NCBI RefSeq assembly: GCF_021379005.1
Contig: NZ_CP075171.1
Span: forward strand, 2,604,001-2,668,000
Source: Leptodesmis sichuanensis A121
GTDB lineage: Bacteria > Cyanobacteriota > Cyanobacteriia > Leptolyngbyales > Leptolyngbyaceae
DNA length: 64,000 nucleotides
Direction of reading: 5' to 3'
Part shown: piece after piece, positions 8,727 through 18,129 of the stretch
How positions within the stretch are numbered: position 1 is the stretch's first letter
How the letters are laid out: each line of letters opens with the position of its first letter
Position numbers and translations under genes: made by a program
The notes under the pieces: model-generated
What the model saw: the letters and a program-made list of their open reading frames with translations, nothing else
The model's database searches: none
Told to the model about the DNA's origin: nothing

Positions 8727-10136
8727 ATGGCACTCGAAGAAGACATCCGCTGGTTTAAGCAGCAATTCCTTAGCAAAATTGAGAAGGCTGTTCAAGGTAC
8801 ACCATTTAAACCTGATTTACTAGTTGCCATTGCAGTACAAGAAACGGGTTACATATGGAGAAATTTATATAAAAGGATGCCCGTCTCTGATGTGCTAACA
8901 CTTTGTGTCGGTGACACAATTGATTCTCCCAAGCGAAGCGCATTTCCTAAGACTAAAGCAGAATTATTGAGTGTCTCAAACGGAGACAAGATGTTTTCCA
9001 TCGCAAGAAAGTCTTTGGAGTTGATGGCAACATATATTCGAGGTTATGAAAGTTCTGTTAGTAATCCTGACAAGTTTTGTCATGGATTTGGTATTTTTCA
9101 ATATGATCTGCAATTTTTTCTAGAGAATCCAGACTATTTTCTTCAGAAGCAGTGGTATAGCTTTGACAATTGCTTACAACTATGTATTCGTGAATTAAAA
9201 CAGGCACTCAGGAGAGTCTATGGTAACGGCAAAGCTGAGTTAACCGATAAAGAAATGGTATATGTTGCTATTGCTTATAACCGAGGAAGAGTTAATTTTA
9301 ATCTTGGATTTAAACAAGGATACTTTGATGGCACAAAGTATTACGGTCAATACATCTGGGACTATTTGCAGACTTCTAAATCCATATTAGTGAGGGAACA
9401 GTTTATGAGAGCAGTCTGGTTTGAAATCTTTCGCAAAGAAGAAAATGGAAACGCTTATCCAGTTATTGCTGGGATGAATGGAGATAAATGTGTCAAGTTG
9501 TTCGAGCTAAAGTCTCGTTCAATTGCTGAGCTTAAACATATTTTTGAGGGTGATCCTTGGGCAGCGACATTTGTTGTTGCTCCTAAAGATAAACCGATTC
9601 CTACCCCTGTTCCTGAAGAAGATATTCGTCAGAAAGTTCTAGACATTGCAGTGAGAGAGGCTTCCAAGGGAAGAAGTCATGCACCTGGGAATGAAATTGA
9701 TGTTCTTGTTCTTGATCCATTGCGTCCTATTATGGTCGAGCTAGGTCATCTAGGAGCAGGTCAAAAAGATGATTTCTATAATTGGTGTGCGGCCTGGGTA
9801 ACCTATGTTTGCCGCTCTGCGAACATTAAAATTCCTGATCGTTACAAGACCTTCTGGGCAAGTGTTGCTTTGGTTGACTCTTGGAGAGATATGGGAAAGC
9901 GTACAGGTGCTTGGTTTCCAAAAGGTACAAGATCACCAAAGCCAGGAGATATCGTTTGCTTCAATTGGGATGGGGATGCAGATTTAGATCATATAGGAAT
10001 AGTGAGAGGCTCGGAACCAGGCGCAGTTTTGACATGCGAGGGAAATAAGAATAATAGTGAGGGATTGTTTACCCGCAATTTAAGTGTTGTTGATGGTTTT
10101 CTGGATATTGAAATTCTAGCAAGTCAACTCACCTAG
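8727..10136 (+). CDS. two-domain peptidoglycan hydrolase (lysozyme-like + CHAP)
   Basis: 469 aa. ATG 8727 is preceded by AAGGAGAG at a normal distance; the gene starts 40 bp after the cassette cut. The N-terminal half resembles a goose-lysozyme/transglycosylase fold: PDLLVAIAVQETGY with a candidate catalytic Glu, GFGIFQYDLQFF, and YVAIAYNRGRV. A PTPVPEE linker near residue 290 leads to a CHAP amidase/endopeptidase domain with Cys in DFYNWCAAWVTYVC, His in DADLDHIGIVRG and TCEGN. No signal peptide or membrane segment is seen, so export would need another route (phage-type holin, type VI or contractile system, or lysis). AT-rich codon use differs from the neighbouring repeats. The stop lies 10 bp before an attC half site. 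Confidence 0.85.
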   Translation: MALEEDIRWFKQQFLSKIEKAVQGTPFKPDLLVAIAVQETGYIWRNLYKRMPVSDVLTLCVGDTIDSPKRSAFPKTKAELLSVSNGDKMFSIARKSLELMATYIRGYESSVSNPDKFCHGFGIFQYDLQFFLENPDYFLQKQWYSFDNCLQLCIRELKQALRRVYGNGKAELTDKEMVYVAIAYNRGRVNFNLGFKQGYFDGTKYYGQYIWDYLQTSKSILVREQFMRAVWFEIFRKEENGNAYPVIAGMNGDKCVKLFELKSRSIAELKHIFEGDPWAATFVVAPKDKPIPTPVPEEDIRQKVLDIAVREASKGRSHAPGNEIDVLVLDPLRPIMVELGHLGAGQKDDFYNWCAAWVTYVCRSANIKIPDRYKTFWASVALVDSWRDMGKRTGAWFPKGTRSPKPGDIVCFNWDGDADLDHIGIVRGSEPGAVLTCEGNKNNSEGLFTRNLSVVDGFLDIEILASQLT

Positions 10137-11185
10137 ACAAACAGAGGTTTAACAATATGCCCTGAGTCCTACGGAGTCAAGAGGCTTGGTGGGAATTTGT
10201 TTTTTATTTCCTGTTTTCCATTCTCTATCCCTTGATGTTTACTTCAATTGAATTCCAGGACGATGCTTCAGCATTGATTCTATTTTTTCGATGCTGTTCT
10301 TACTCTCATTTTTTGTACTGTCTGTTTTGAGATTTATTCGGCTTCTGCCAAGAGTGCCAAATTTTGTACGAGGGGTGAACCTTTGCGCTTCAAAGCCATC
10401 AGATATTTCACTTCATCATAGGGCTGTCTATCCTGCCAGCAGCGGAAAACAATTCGAATCCACTTGAATGCCAAAGCCCGAATCGCAGCCTGGTGCGTTT
10501 TCCCCTTCTGTCGTTGCATCTGATAAAACGCTTCTGCCCAGAATGAGTATTTGCGAGTTTGTAAGGCCCATTCCACAAAGGTCTGTCGGAGAAACCTGGG
10601 ACAACTCCAGCGCCAATGTACCCACGACTTCTGTCCACTGCTCTCCTTCACCGGAGCAATTCCGGCATAGCGCAACAGGTCTTGGGCAGTTTGGTAGCGA
10701 TCTCGTTCTTCCCCAAAGGCCACGAGAAGTCTGGGTGCTAAATGGGGTCCGGCTCCTGGTAGTGCGGCAAATAACTCAGCATCGGGATGGGATTCAAACA
10801 GCTTCTCTATCTTGGTATCGAAGGTTGTAATACTGGGTAAGAGCACCTGCAATTGGGCGATTAAGGCTGCAACTAAGAGTTGCAGCGGTTCTACAATACC
10901 TGCATCCTCTGTCAAAGCAACTCCCTGTTGAATTTGCTCAAGCCTATGTTCAATGGTCTTTGCCTGCACAACGTGATGCGACTTGAAAAACTTCTCTAAC
11001 TCTTCTTTAGAGGCAGCTTGGGCAGCTTTGAGACTGGGATAGCAAGTGAGGAACTCACAGAACACCTGGGTATCCTTATCCTCAAACCATTCCAGTACTT
11101 GAGGGAAATAGCCTTTAAGCGCAGCCGTGATCCGATTGGTCAGGCGCACCTTCTCTGCCACGAGCATCCGTCGATTCTCCACTAA

Positions 11186-12506
11186 GGAGCTTGCAAATAA
11201 ATAAAATACCAGTCATTTTAGCGGGAGCAGAGCGGAAATATCCCTCTCCTGGCTGAGAATCTCTAGAACAACACTCTCCTTACCATGCTCGACGACAAGA
11301 TTAAAGCAAGCCTGAAAGATGCTGCTCGAAAGCTGACTGGACACCGTAAGCGAGATTTTATCGCAAAAGTTGCAGAGGACTATTTTGACGGTTCAGCCCG
11401 GAAAACGGAAACGGTTTTAGGGTGGAATCGCGCCAGTGTGCAACTGGGTCTGCATGAACGCCGCAGTGGAATCACCTGTGTTGATAACTATCGAGCTAGA
11501 GGGCGGCATAAAAGCGAAGTGGTGTTGGTCAATTTGGAAGCCGATATTGCCAGTTTAGTGGACAGGCAAGCCCAAGCTGATCCGAAATTTCAATCGACCT
11601 TCTTATATGCTCGTATCAGTGCCCAAGCCGTCCGAGATGCCTTAAGTGAGCAGAAGGGCTACGACGAGGAACAACTGCCTTCGCGTCAGACCATTGGGGC
11701 AATTCTCAATCGCATGGGATATCGCCTAAAAAAACACAAAAAGTCAAACCGTTGAAGAAGATCGCTCAAACCGATGCCATCTTTGACAATGTTGCTCAAG
11801 AGAATCAACGGGCTGATGCCAATCCGAAGTCCTTGAGGCTCTCGATTGACACCAAAGCCAAAGTTAAGATCGGCAATCTATCGCGTAATGGCAAGGATCG
11901 CACTCTAGAAGCCAGAAAAGCCGACGACCACGATAGTGAGTGGCAGTCGGTGTTAGTGCCTTTGGCATTCTCAATCTCGACAACGACGAGTTGTCGATTT
12001 ACTTCGGTCAATCGGCTGAAACCAGCGATTTTATAGCCGATTGTTTGGAGTGGTGGTGGCAGGACAATCAAGACCATTACCCGGAGATTGAGGAATGGGT
12101 GATCAATTTAGATGGAGGACCCGCCACTCGCAGTGATCGCACTCAGTTCATCAAACGCATGGTTGAACTCGCCCAAACGATCATGCTCCCGATTCGATTG
12201 ATTTACTACCCGCCTTATCACAGTAAATACAATGCCATTGAACGATGCTGGGCAGCGCTTGAGCAGTATTGGAATGGAGCCATCTTGGATTCGGTAGAAG
12301 CGGCAGTTCAATGGGCCAGTCACATGACCTGGAAAGCAATGAATCCAGTCGTTTATCTGGTTGAAGGCATTTATGAAAAAGGGGTCAAGGTATTGGCTGA
12401 GGAGCTAGCAGATTATCTCCCTTTCTGGCAACGGTCTGAAGCTCTGCCCAAATGGGATATTACTATTCTCCCCGATTGATTGGGATATTATTTAATTGCA
12501 AACCCC
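11186..12506 (+). mobile_element. ISAzo13-family element, copy A
   Basis: 1321 bp with terminal inverted repeats GGAGCTTGCAAATAAATAA / GGGGTTTGCAATTAAATAA and a 3-bp TAA duplication (11183-11185, 12507-12509). It is inserted in the IS110 transposase gene. Confidence 0.9.
11285..12479 (+). pseudogene. ISAzo13 transposase, copy A, frameshifted
   Basis: DDE transposase of the Rhodopirellula-transposase type: INLDGGPATRSDRTQF and YYPPYHSKYNAIERCW are diagnostic. ORF1 (11285-11755) ends after a run of seven A (A_AAA_AAA at 11728-11734). A -1 slip there continues as KKTQKVKPLKKIAQTD, so that shift may be programmed. A second break at 11961-11963 (TTT where copy B has TTTT) is a 1-bp deletion that separates the catalytic C-terminal part (to 12479). 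Copy A is therefore inactive. Confidence 0.85.
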
Positions 12507-12616
12507 TAACTGCTGCAGGGAACGCAGTGTGGCACTGCCCGGTTGCCAAGCTTTCAGCTTATCCCAGTGCTTGAGCAACAGTTCAACCAGAATTTGAGCA
12601 TCGGTGGGGTCTGATT

Positions 12617-14006
12617 GGGTGTGACTAAAATTTGATGTAGCTATTCTGCAAAAGTGAAGCCATAGCGATTAATCTTTGACCAAAATTGCTGCCATCGTCC
12701 TTGACTGTAACTCAAGGTTCGTAAGCTCAAAACAATCCCCGCTCCATGTTCTTTCCACTTCATTCCAGAGCCACACAGACGTGCTTTGACAATGACTTTA
12801 CATCCCGCTTCGGTGACTCCTGAGCCAATGGGTAAATGAGCAGCAATCGCCTCGGCATAGCGCATCTGATGGTGGTGATTGCGAAAGTAAGTGATGGCAT
12901 CTTGTAATCCCTTTTGCACCGATTGACTCACCCGTTTCGGCACAATGGTTTCCATTTCTGTCAGCAGTCGTTGAGCGGCACCCACCTCGTGCTTCAGCAG
13001 ATGACAATGCTCATCCATCCAGCTTTTTTGATGTTTAGGATTGCGGGGATGGATGGCTTTAGCAACGTTGTCGAGATACTGAGTGGCATGAAAGAAATCC
13101 AAAACTTGACTATCCGTGACGGGTTCGAGAAACGTCCAATTCTCCGGTGCTCCATCGGCTAACCCTTGATAATGGGAGTTGGGATACAACCGTTTGATGT
13201 GTTCAATTTCTCGTCGCATTCGATCTAAAAAGGTTTGCCGTCCCTGTTCGGGTGCGGCGGCGACATAGGTGGTGTGGAGCCTTTCCCCTTGAGCATCATA
13301 GAGACTGAGGGTCCCAATCATGGCTTGGCGAAATCCGTCTTTGCATAACAACAGGCAGGTGCCATCGACACCGAGACTGACCGTTGCCACCTCTACAGGT
13401 AATTTTGGTGTCTGATAGTGCCAATCCTCTTCCTTGAGCAAGGCAATCTCACCGACCGCTTCGGCTAACGTTTGCACAAACGAACGGTGGATCACTCGTC
13501 CATGATTTTCCCGCAAATCTTCTACCACTCGGACACTACTCATCTCCGCATATTTGTGGGAGATTTGTTTGGCCAACCGGGGGGTTGAAGTCATGATGAT
13601 CCGAGCATCGACTTCCAGGGGACAAAAGGTGGGTCCACCCGCGCTCGTTTGGTACACATGCCGATGTACTTCTACTGTTCCATAAGGGGTTTGATAGGTT
13701 TTGGGCAATTGTCCTTTACTCGTCCAATTCATCCCGCCCATTGCAATGGCACTGCCATCGGTATCAAACTGTTTGAGCGCTGCTCCACTGGCCAGAGTTC
13801 CTGCTTCATTCAGTACTGATTGGATGGTTTCTTCGGTGTCTAGAAATGATTGACTCAGAGGAATAGTAATTTGAAGAGTGATTGACTCTGTTGTACTTTG
13901 GACAATAGTTGCGGTCATTCCTTGCCCCTCCACAAGTCTGGGAAAGAGAATCCAGTCTTCAGAGCATATCAGGTCTTACCTCCTACATCAAATTTTAGTC
14001 AAACCC
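12617..14006 (-). mobile_element. ISKra4-family element
   Basis: 1390 bp, ends GGGTGTGACTAAAATTTGAT / GGGTTTGACTAAAATTTGAT (inverted), flanked by the 8-bp duplication GTCTGATT (12609-12616, 14007-14014). Inserted in the IS110 transposase gene. Confidence 0.92.
12641..13918 (-). CDS. ISKra4-family transposase
   Basis: 425 aa from ATG 13918, which has GGAGGGGCAAGG just upstream; GTG 13933 is an alternative. Family motifs are VSLGVDGTCLLLCKDGFRQ, GLADGAPENWTFL, VLDFFHATQYL and LPIGSGVTEAGCKVIVKARL. The frame is intact and the element has perfect duplications, so it may still be mobile. It reads on the same strand as the disrupted host transposase. Confidence 0.9.
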   Translation of the reverse strand: MTATIVQSTTESITLQITIPLSQSFLDTEETIQSVLNEAGTLASGAALKQFDTDGSAIAMGGMNWTSKGQLPKTYQTPYGTVEVHRHVYQTSAGGPTFCPLEVDARIIMTSTPRLAKQISHKYAEMSSVRVVEDLRENHGRVIHRSFVQTLAEAVGEIALLKEEDWHYQTPKLPVEVATVSLGVDGTCLLLCKDGFRQAMIGTLSLYDAQGERLHTTYVAAAPEQGRQTFLDRMRREIEHIKRLYPNSHYQGLADGAPENWTFLEPVTDSQVLDFFHATQYLDNVAKAIHPRNPKHQKSWMDEHCHLLKHEVGAAQRLLTEMETIVPKRVSQSVQKGLQDAITYFRNHHHQMRYAEAIAAHLPIGSGVTEAGCKVIVKARLCGSGMKWKEHGAGIVLSLRTLSYSQGRWQQFWSKINRYGFTFAE

Positions 14007-14494
14007 GTCTGATTTAGCCCGAGAGGGCGCGAACGCTTGGCGATAGTTCGCAACAAGGAGGGTGTTGACTGGGTAAAGCACCAAGAACTCGTACTTGCAC
14101 AGAGCATAGATCAATGATCCTCGTTTTTGCTCTGTACAGATGGCAATCTTTCCTTGCGGAAATCGTTTTCTTAATCCTTCTACCCAAGCAGCGATCGCTT
14201 CTGGTTGAGCACTAATGATGCAAGATTCAATTTGTTGAGTGGTTGAATCATACAAGCAGATATCATGTTTGCGGTCAGCCCAATCAACGCCAATGTAGGC
14301 AGCGTAAAGGGATGATTCAGCAGTTGGCAAGGCGGTAGACTGGTTCATACTCACACCCTTGAAAAACTATTGATTGAAACGAAGCTGGAATGCCCTGATC
14401 TTCAGCCGAAAGTGTTATGGCAAGGTTCGTTAACGCCAAGCCCTGAGGATTCGTTAGTTGAAGCAGGGACAAGAGGCGAGTGCGTGCGATATTG

Positions 14495-14667
14495 TTAGAG
14501 ACATCAGGTGTCGCGCCCATGCAAAGTCGTCACTCGCCTCCTCCGAGTTCTGAAGTTGAGTGTACTCCTCAAACTCAGTCTCGTCCCTCCATAACGCCCA
14601 TGCACACCGACCGCCAAAAGGTGATCGGTTTGATTCAAAGGTTATCTGCGTCCGGTGAGCGCGATCG
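14495..14667 (+). other. 173-bp mini-cassette without a gene (probable)
   Basis: It lies between the R' box at 14494 and the R' box GTTAGCT at 14667. It contains ATGCAAAGTCGTCACTCGCC and related sequence but no credible ORF; the 63-codon frame across it has no ribosome site. More than half of it would be attC. Confidence 0.45.
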
Positions 14668-14672
14668 TTAGC
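14589..14672 (+). other. attC 17, degenerate
   Basis: R'' CCATAAC, L'' GCACACCGACCG, L' CCGGTGAGCGC, R' GTTAGC. The L boxes pair over CACCG/CGGTG, but the extra G typical of the other sites is not clear, so this is a weaker call. Confidence 0.45.
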
Positions 14673-14998
14673 TAGATCCGCATCCAGACCTTACACTCGT
14701 TCTTCAGCGGGATCGGTTAGCCCGAAACCGCCCAGAAGCTTGTCAGGCAAGGCCGTGGTTTGCGGGTTAGCTGTGATTGCGAAAGCACCCAGAAGGGTTT
14801 CGGTGAGGGCCGTAGCGAGGGCGATCGGGCATCCCGAAACCGGCCAGGAGATTGGGGGTGAGGCGTGGTTGAAGGGCGACCCTTGCGGTATCTGCGAAGC
14901 AGCACGGTGCGTCGCTGAGCTAACAACGCTGTTGCAACGGATTGGTGAGTTCTGGCTGTAGGGGAGCAAGATTGATCCGCAACCGCTGAACAGCAACG
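14668..14998 (+). repeat. single ~331-bp non-coding cassette
   Basis: Same family as the arrays at 2925 and 5895, in the long form with the CCTTGCGGTATCTGCGAAGC insertion. It starts TTAGCTAGATCCGC. It shows that the plus-oriented array continues beyond the IS110 pile. Confidence 0.85.
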
Positions 14999-15003
14999 TT
15001 AGC
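14919..15003 (+). other. attC 18
   Basis: 85 bp, AGCAAGATTGATCCGC loop; R' followed by GGCTCCAC, the start of the large gene cassette. Confidence 0.88.
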
Positions 15004-15254
15004 TGGCTCCACATATGACTGTGCATTCGTCCTAAAGGTTGTCAGTGAGTACGAAAATTAGCAGGAGGCGATCGCTGAGCGTTAGTGGTTGATATACGCG
15101 AGAGGTTAAGCGAAGTTACAAGCTCCAAAACATTTTTTGTTCCTGATGAAATTTGAGTAGGATGGCAATGGGGTTCGCGGGTGGAAGTTCCAAGTTAAGG
15201 GTGAAACTAGAACTATATCAGCGGACAGGCATCAATCATGAATTGGAGGCATTC

Positions 15255-16163
15255 ATGCAAGAACAACCTTTGGTTATTGACTGTGCTGAATGGATAAAGT
15301 TGATGCCAAGCCCACCAGTGCTTACCAGTTTTCAATCGAGTTGGAACAACATTCAGCTTATTCATTATCGCCAACCCTTAGCCTGTCTGTCTGAAATATC
15401 CAACTCTCAACACCTGATCATAATTCCATTAAAGAATAAGGCAGTTAATTACGAAATTGTCTTAGAGGGACAATCTCAAGTAGTTTCGTTTCAAGAAAAA
15501 GATTATCGCGGTGGTTGTATTGCGATCTTTCCCGCTACTTTGCCTTATGGATTTCATTCTCATTCTCATTATCAAGTAATGGAATGGATGCAGTGCTATT
15601 TAGAGCCTGTATTTCTAGCTCAGATTGCGTATGAATCGGTGAACCCCGATCGTGTCGAATTGTTGCCGATAATGAAAAAAGCTGACCCACTCATTCACCA
15701 CATTGGTTTAGCACTCAAGGCAGGTTTAGAAGCAGACAGAGTAGGTAGTCGTTTCTATGCTGATTCAATGGCAACGGCGCTATCGGCTCATCTGCTGCGT
15801 CACTACTCTACCTGTAGCCATCATTTTCAAGACTATGAAGATGGGTTGTCGAAACAAAAGCTCAGGCAAGCTATTGAGTATATTCAGGCGCATTTAAGTG
15901 AAGACATATCTTTAAGTGACATTGCAAATGAACTTGGCATGAGCCAGTACTACTTCTGTCGTTTGTTTAAGCGATCGACTGGAGTATCACCTCATCAGTA
16001 TCTCATTCAACAACGAGTAGAACAGGCAAAGCGTTTACTCAAGCAAACAGAGCGAACTGTTACTGCGATCGCCTTGGATTGCGGCTTTGCCAATCAGAGT
16101 CATTTTGCCAAGTATTTTCGCCAATACACTGGGATGAACCCGAACCAGTTTCGCAAGTTGTAG
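15255..16163 (+). CDS. AraC-family transcriptional regulator
   Basis: 302 aa from ATG 15255, preceded by GGAGG at 5 bases; an upstream in-frame start (15153) lacks such a site. The N-terminal ~180 residues form a ligand/dimerisation region of the type that follows EWIKLMPSPPVLTS. The C-terminal ~100 residues hold two helix-turn-helix motifs: LSDIANELGMSQYYFCRLFK, then VTAIALDCGFANQSHFAKYF, ending GMNPNQFRKL. First gene of the large cassette 14999-20059 and upstream of an exporter and a globin that share a repeated leader, so it is the likely regulator of both (inference). Confidence 0.92.
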   Translation: MQEQPLVIDCAEWIKLMPSPPVLTSFQSSWNNIQLIHYRQPLACLSEISNSQHLIIIPLKNKAVNYEIVLEGQSQVVSFQEKDYRGGCIAIFPATLPYGFHSHSHYQVMEWMQCYLEPVFLAQIAYESVNPDRVELLPIMKKADPLIHHIGLALKAGLEADRVGSRFYADSMATALSAHLLRHYSTCSHHFQDYEDGLSKQKLRQAIEYIQAHLSEDISLSDIANELGMSQYYFCRLFKRSTGVSPHQYLIQQRVEQAKRLLKQTERTVTAIALDCGFANQSHFAKYFRQYTGMNPNQFRKL

Positions 16164-16229
16164 CAAGATTTTATTTTAACTTCGCAAGAAAATGGGCGAC
16201 TTCACTGAAGCTGTTGGTTAAAGTGATTG
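16161..16229 (+). promoter_or_regulatory. repeated operator-like leader, copy 1 (before exporter gene)
   Basis: TAGCAAGATTTTATTTTAAC followed by TTCGCAAGAAAATGGGCGAC and TTCACTGAAG. The same ~45-bp block with four differences lies at 18130, before the globin gene. It starts at the araC stop codon and ends about 50 bp before the exporter start. Candidate AraC-protein binding site. Confidence 0.6.
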
Positions 16230-16351
16230 CAACTTGAGCAATACTATCTACTTTCTTGCTCAGGGTTAGCAACATGAATTTATGCTGAGTCTTAGTTATT
16301 TCAAAGGGTGTGCGATCGGCTTAGCAGCAGCGGCTCCAATTGGGGGAATTA

Positions 16352-17477
16352 TTGCTCCGGCAACTAAACACAAGACATAATGAATATACAGGCACAAGGA
16401 GGTTTGTGATGGATAAACCAGATGCCAGGCACCTCTCGATAGAAACCCAAAACTACCTGCGGCAGCAAGCGATTCGCCTCCGAGAGCAGGGCAAACGGGT
16501 TAAAGACATTAGTGAGTATTTGGGCGTTCACCGCAACACGGTATGGGAATGGTGGTGGGAGTATGAACATTATGGAGAGGATGCTCTCTATCAGTTAGAG
16601 CGGGGACGACAAGTGGGGGAGGGGCGAACCTTGGAGCGCTGGCAGGAAGAGGCCGTGCAAACGGCGATGCAAGATCATTTTCCGGAAGATTACCAGATTG
16701 ATAGTGCCCTGTGGACAAGACGAGCGGTGCAGGCATTAATGGAGCAAGTGTGTCAGGTGAAAATGCCAATTCGCACGGTGGGAGAGTATTTGAAACGCTG
16801 GGGGTACACGCCCAAGAAACCCGTAGAGCGAGCCTACGAGCAAGACCCAAAGACGGTACAACGGTGGTTGGAACACGAGTATCCGGAGATTGAGCAACGG
16901 GCCAAAACCGAAGGAGCAGAGATTGCTTGGGGGGATGAATCAGGCGTGTCCTCGACTGAGTATGGCGGACGAGGGTATGCCTTGCTGGGCACGTCTCCTG
17001 AGATTCGTCCCAGTGAGCGCAACCGAGAGCGCGTCAATTACATTGCCAGTGTGAGTAACCAGGGAGGAGTCCAGTTTATGCTCTACACTTGCACGTTGGC
17101 AGCAGAACTGTTCATCCGATTTTGCCAGCGGTTGATCGCCAAGCGCCAGCGGAAACTATTTTGGATTGTGGACCGGCATCCCGTGCATCGGCAACAGAGC
17201 GTGAAACAGTGGTTACGAGAACACCTCGAGCAGATTGAGTTATTTTACTTACCCTCCTATTCGCCAGAATTGAATCCAACTGAATACTTCAATGGTGATG
17301 TGAAGCAGGGCGTGCATGACAAACCACCGAGTCGTAATTTGAAGCAGTTGAAAGGGCGAGTGTTATCTCAATTGCGGAAGTTACAGAAGCTACCTGCTCG
17401 GATTAGAAATTATTTCAAGCATCCATTGATTGCTTATGCTGCGTTGTAGAATGCATTCTATTTTATTGCCGAGGCAA
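16352..17477 (+). mobile_element. IS630-family element in exporter gene
   Basis: 1126 bp with ends TTGCTCCGGCAACTAAA / TTGCCTCGGCAATAAAA (inverted) and TA duplication (16350-16351, 17478-17479). Confidence 0.92.
16409..17449 (+). CDS. IS630-family transposase
   Basis: 346 aa from ATG 16409 with AAGGAGG 6 bases upstream. The N-terminal HTH (VKDISEYLGVHRNTVWEWWW) is followed by the DDE domain: D in EIAWGDESGVSS, D in KLFWIVDRHPVHRQ, E in LPSYSPELNPTEYFNGDVK. The single frame is intact, so the element may be active. Confidence 0.92.
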   Translation: MDKPDARHLSIETQNYLRQQAIRLREQGKRVKDISEYLGVHRNTVWEWWWEYEHYGEDALYQLERGRQVGEGRTLERWQEEAVQTAMQDHFPEDYQIDSALWTRRAVQALMEQVCQVKMPIRTVGEYLKRWGYTPKKPVERAYEQDPKTVQRWLEHEYPEIEQRAKTEGAEIAWGDESGVSSTEYGGRGYALLGTSPEIRPSERNRERVNYIASVSNQGGVQFMLYTCTLAAELFIRFCQRLIAKRQRKLFWIVDRHPVHRQQSVKQWLREHLEQIELFYLPSYSPELNPTEYFNGDVKQGVHDKPPSRNLKQLKGRVLSQLRKLQKLPARIRNYFKHPLIAYAAL

Positions 17478-18129
17478 TAGCATTTTGTGCATCCGGCGCA
17501 CCTTTGCAGAAGGTTGGTGGTGTGGTGTGGTTTCTGGGTTGGGAGTTGCTACAGCAGACGGCTTCTATAGTCTGATTGCAGGGATGGGAGCGGCTTCGAT
17601 CGCGCCATTTCTAAAGCAGTATCAAAATGGACTGCGAATCCTGGCAGGCATTTTGCTTTGTGTGATCGCCTGCAAAATTGCCCTAACATTGCCAACATCT
17701 CAACCAACTTCAGTTCAGGGTAAACAATTGCTCAATCGCTACGGTTCAATGTTGGCGTTGACGCTTGCCGATCCCGTTCCTATCTTTTTGGCAATCGTGA
17801 TTTTATCGGGTATTAAGTCTACTCATCACTTGCTTCACGCTGTGATGTTAAGCTTGGGTGTTTTTAGCGGTTCGGTAGTATGGTGGTTGCTGCTCTCTAG
17901 CACTTGCACACTATTACACATCTGGTTAAAACGAGTCCGTTGCGGAACATCTCAACCCATCATTCATCCTACTGTAGTGAAATGGCTCAATCGTAGTACA
18001 GGCGCAGCCTTGTTTGGCTATGGCATATTTGTGTTAGGCGGGTAGATTAGGTTATGGAATAGGTCAAGGAGCGCTATAGCGTAGCCATCTCTTGAGAAGT
18101 GCCGAAGCTTAACCAGTTTTTCCAAGTCA

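Larger units (their letters stand above)
10334..14354 (-). pseudogene. IS110-family DEDD transposase, split by two ISs
   Basis: The N-terminal part (14354-14015) has AAYIGVDWADRKHDICLYD and ICTEQKRGSLIYAL, carrying the D and E of the DEDD RuvC-like site. The middle (12616 down to 12507) reads PTDAQILVELLLKHW. The C-terminal part (11182-10334) has LPGAGPHLAPRLL and the serine-containing AGIAPVKESSGQK. Removing ISKra4 plus one GTCTGATT copy and ISAzo13 plus one TAA copy restores a continuous frame: SRAKSD joins PTDAQILVE, and LRSLQQLVE joins NRRMLVAEK. The gene was intact before these insertions and is dead now. Confidence 0.88.
10160..14490 (-). mobile_element. IS110-family element with two nested ISs (ends approximate)
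   Basis: Remnant non-coding ends flank the transposase: 10160-10333 downstream and 14355-14490 upstream. In this family these hold the bridge-RNA region and the short or subterminal repeats. CCCTGAG and AAGAGGC occur in both flanks (10159-10187 and 14441-14476). Inside are ISAzo13 (11186-12506) and ISKra4 (12617-14006), each with its own target duplication. Ends are approximate because IS110 elements lack terminal inverted repeats. Confidence 0.7.
10147..14500 (+). other. attC split by an IS110-family insertion (probable)
   Basis: An R''-like box GTTTAAC (10147-10153) follows the stop of the hydrolase gene by 10 bp. GTTAGAG lies at 14494-14500, and TAACAATAT/ATATTGTTA pair across the 4.3 kb between them. 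This position is exactly where the cassette's attC is expected, and an IS110-family element fills the gap. The L boxes are not clear, so the exact insertion point and any IS contribution to the inverted repeat are uncertain. Confidence 0.5.
16282..18045 (+). pseudogene. LysE/RhtB-type amino-acid exporter, split by IS630
   Basis: The start MLSLSYFKGCAIGLAAAAPI (16282-16351) continues after the IS at 17478. Removing 16352-17477 and one TA copy gives APIGGISILCIRRTFAEGWW, which matches the N terminus of LysE-family exporters. Downstream are GLGVATADGFYSLIAG, several membrane helices (GLRILAGILLCVIACKIAL, LLHAVMLSLGVFSGSVVWWL) and the C-terminal GAALFGYGIFVLGG. Full reconstructed length is about 210 aa, normal for the family. 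It is disrupted only by the insertion and could revert by precise excision. Confidence 0.88.

Noticed and set aside
15004-15110. Additional small cassette before the AraC gene
   Set aside because: GTTAGTG at about 15082 and AAAGGTTGTCAGTGAG resemble parts of attC neighbourhoods, but no pairing R''/L'' was found.
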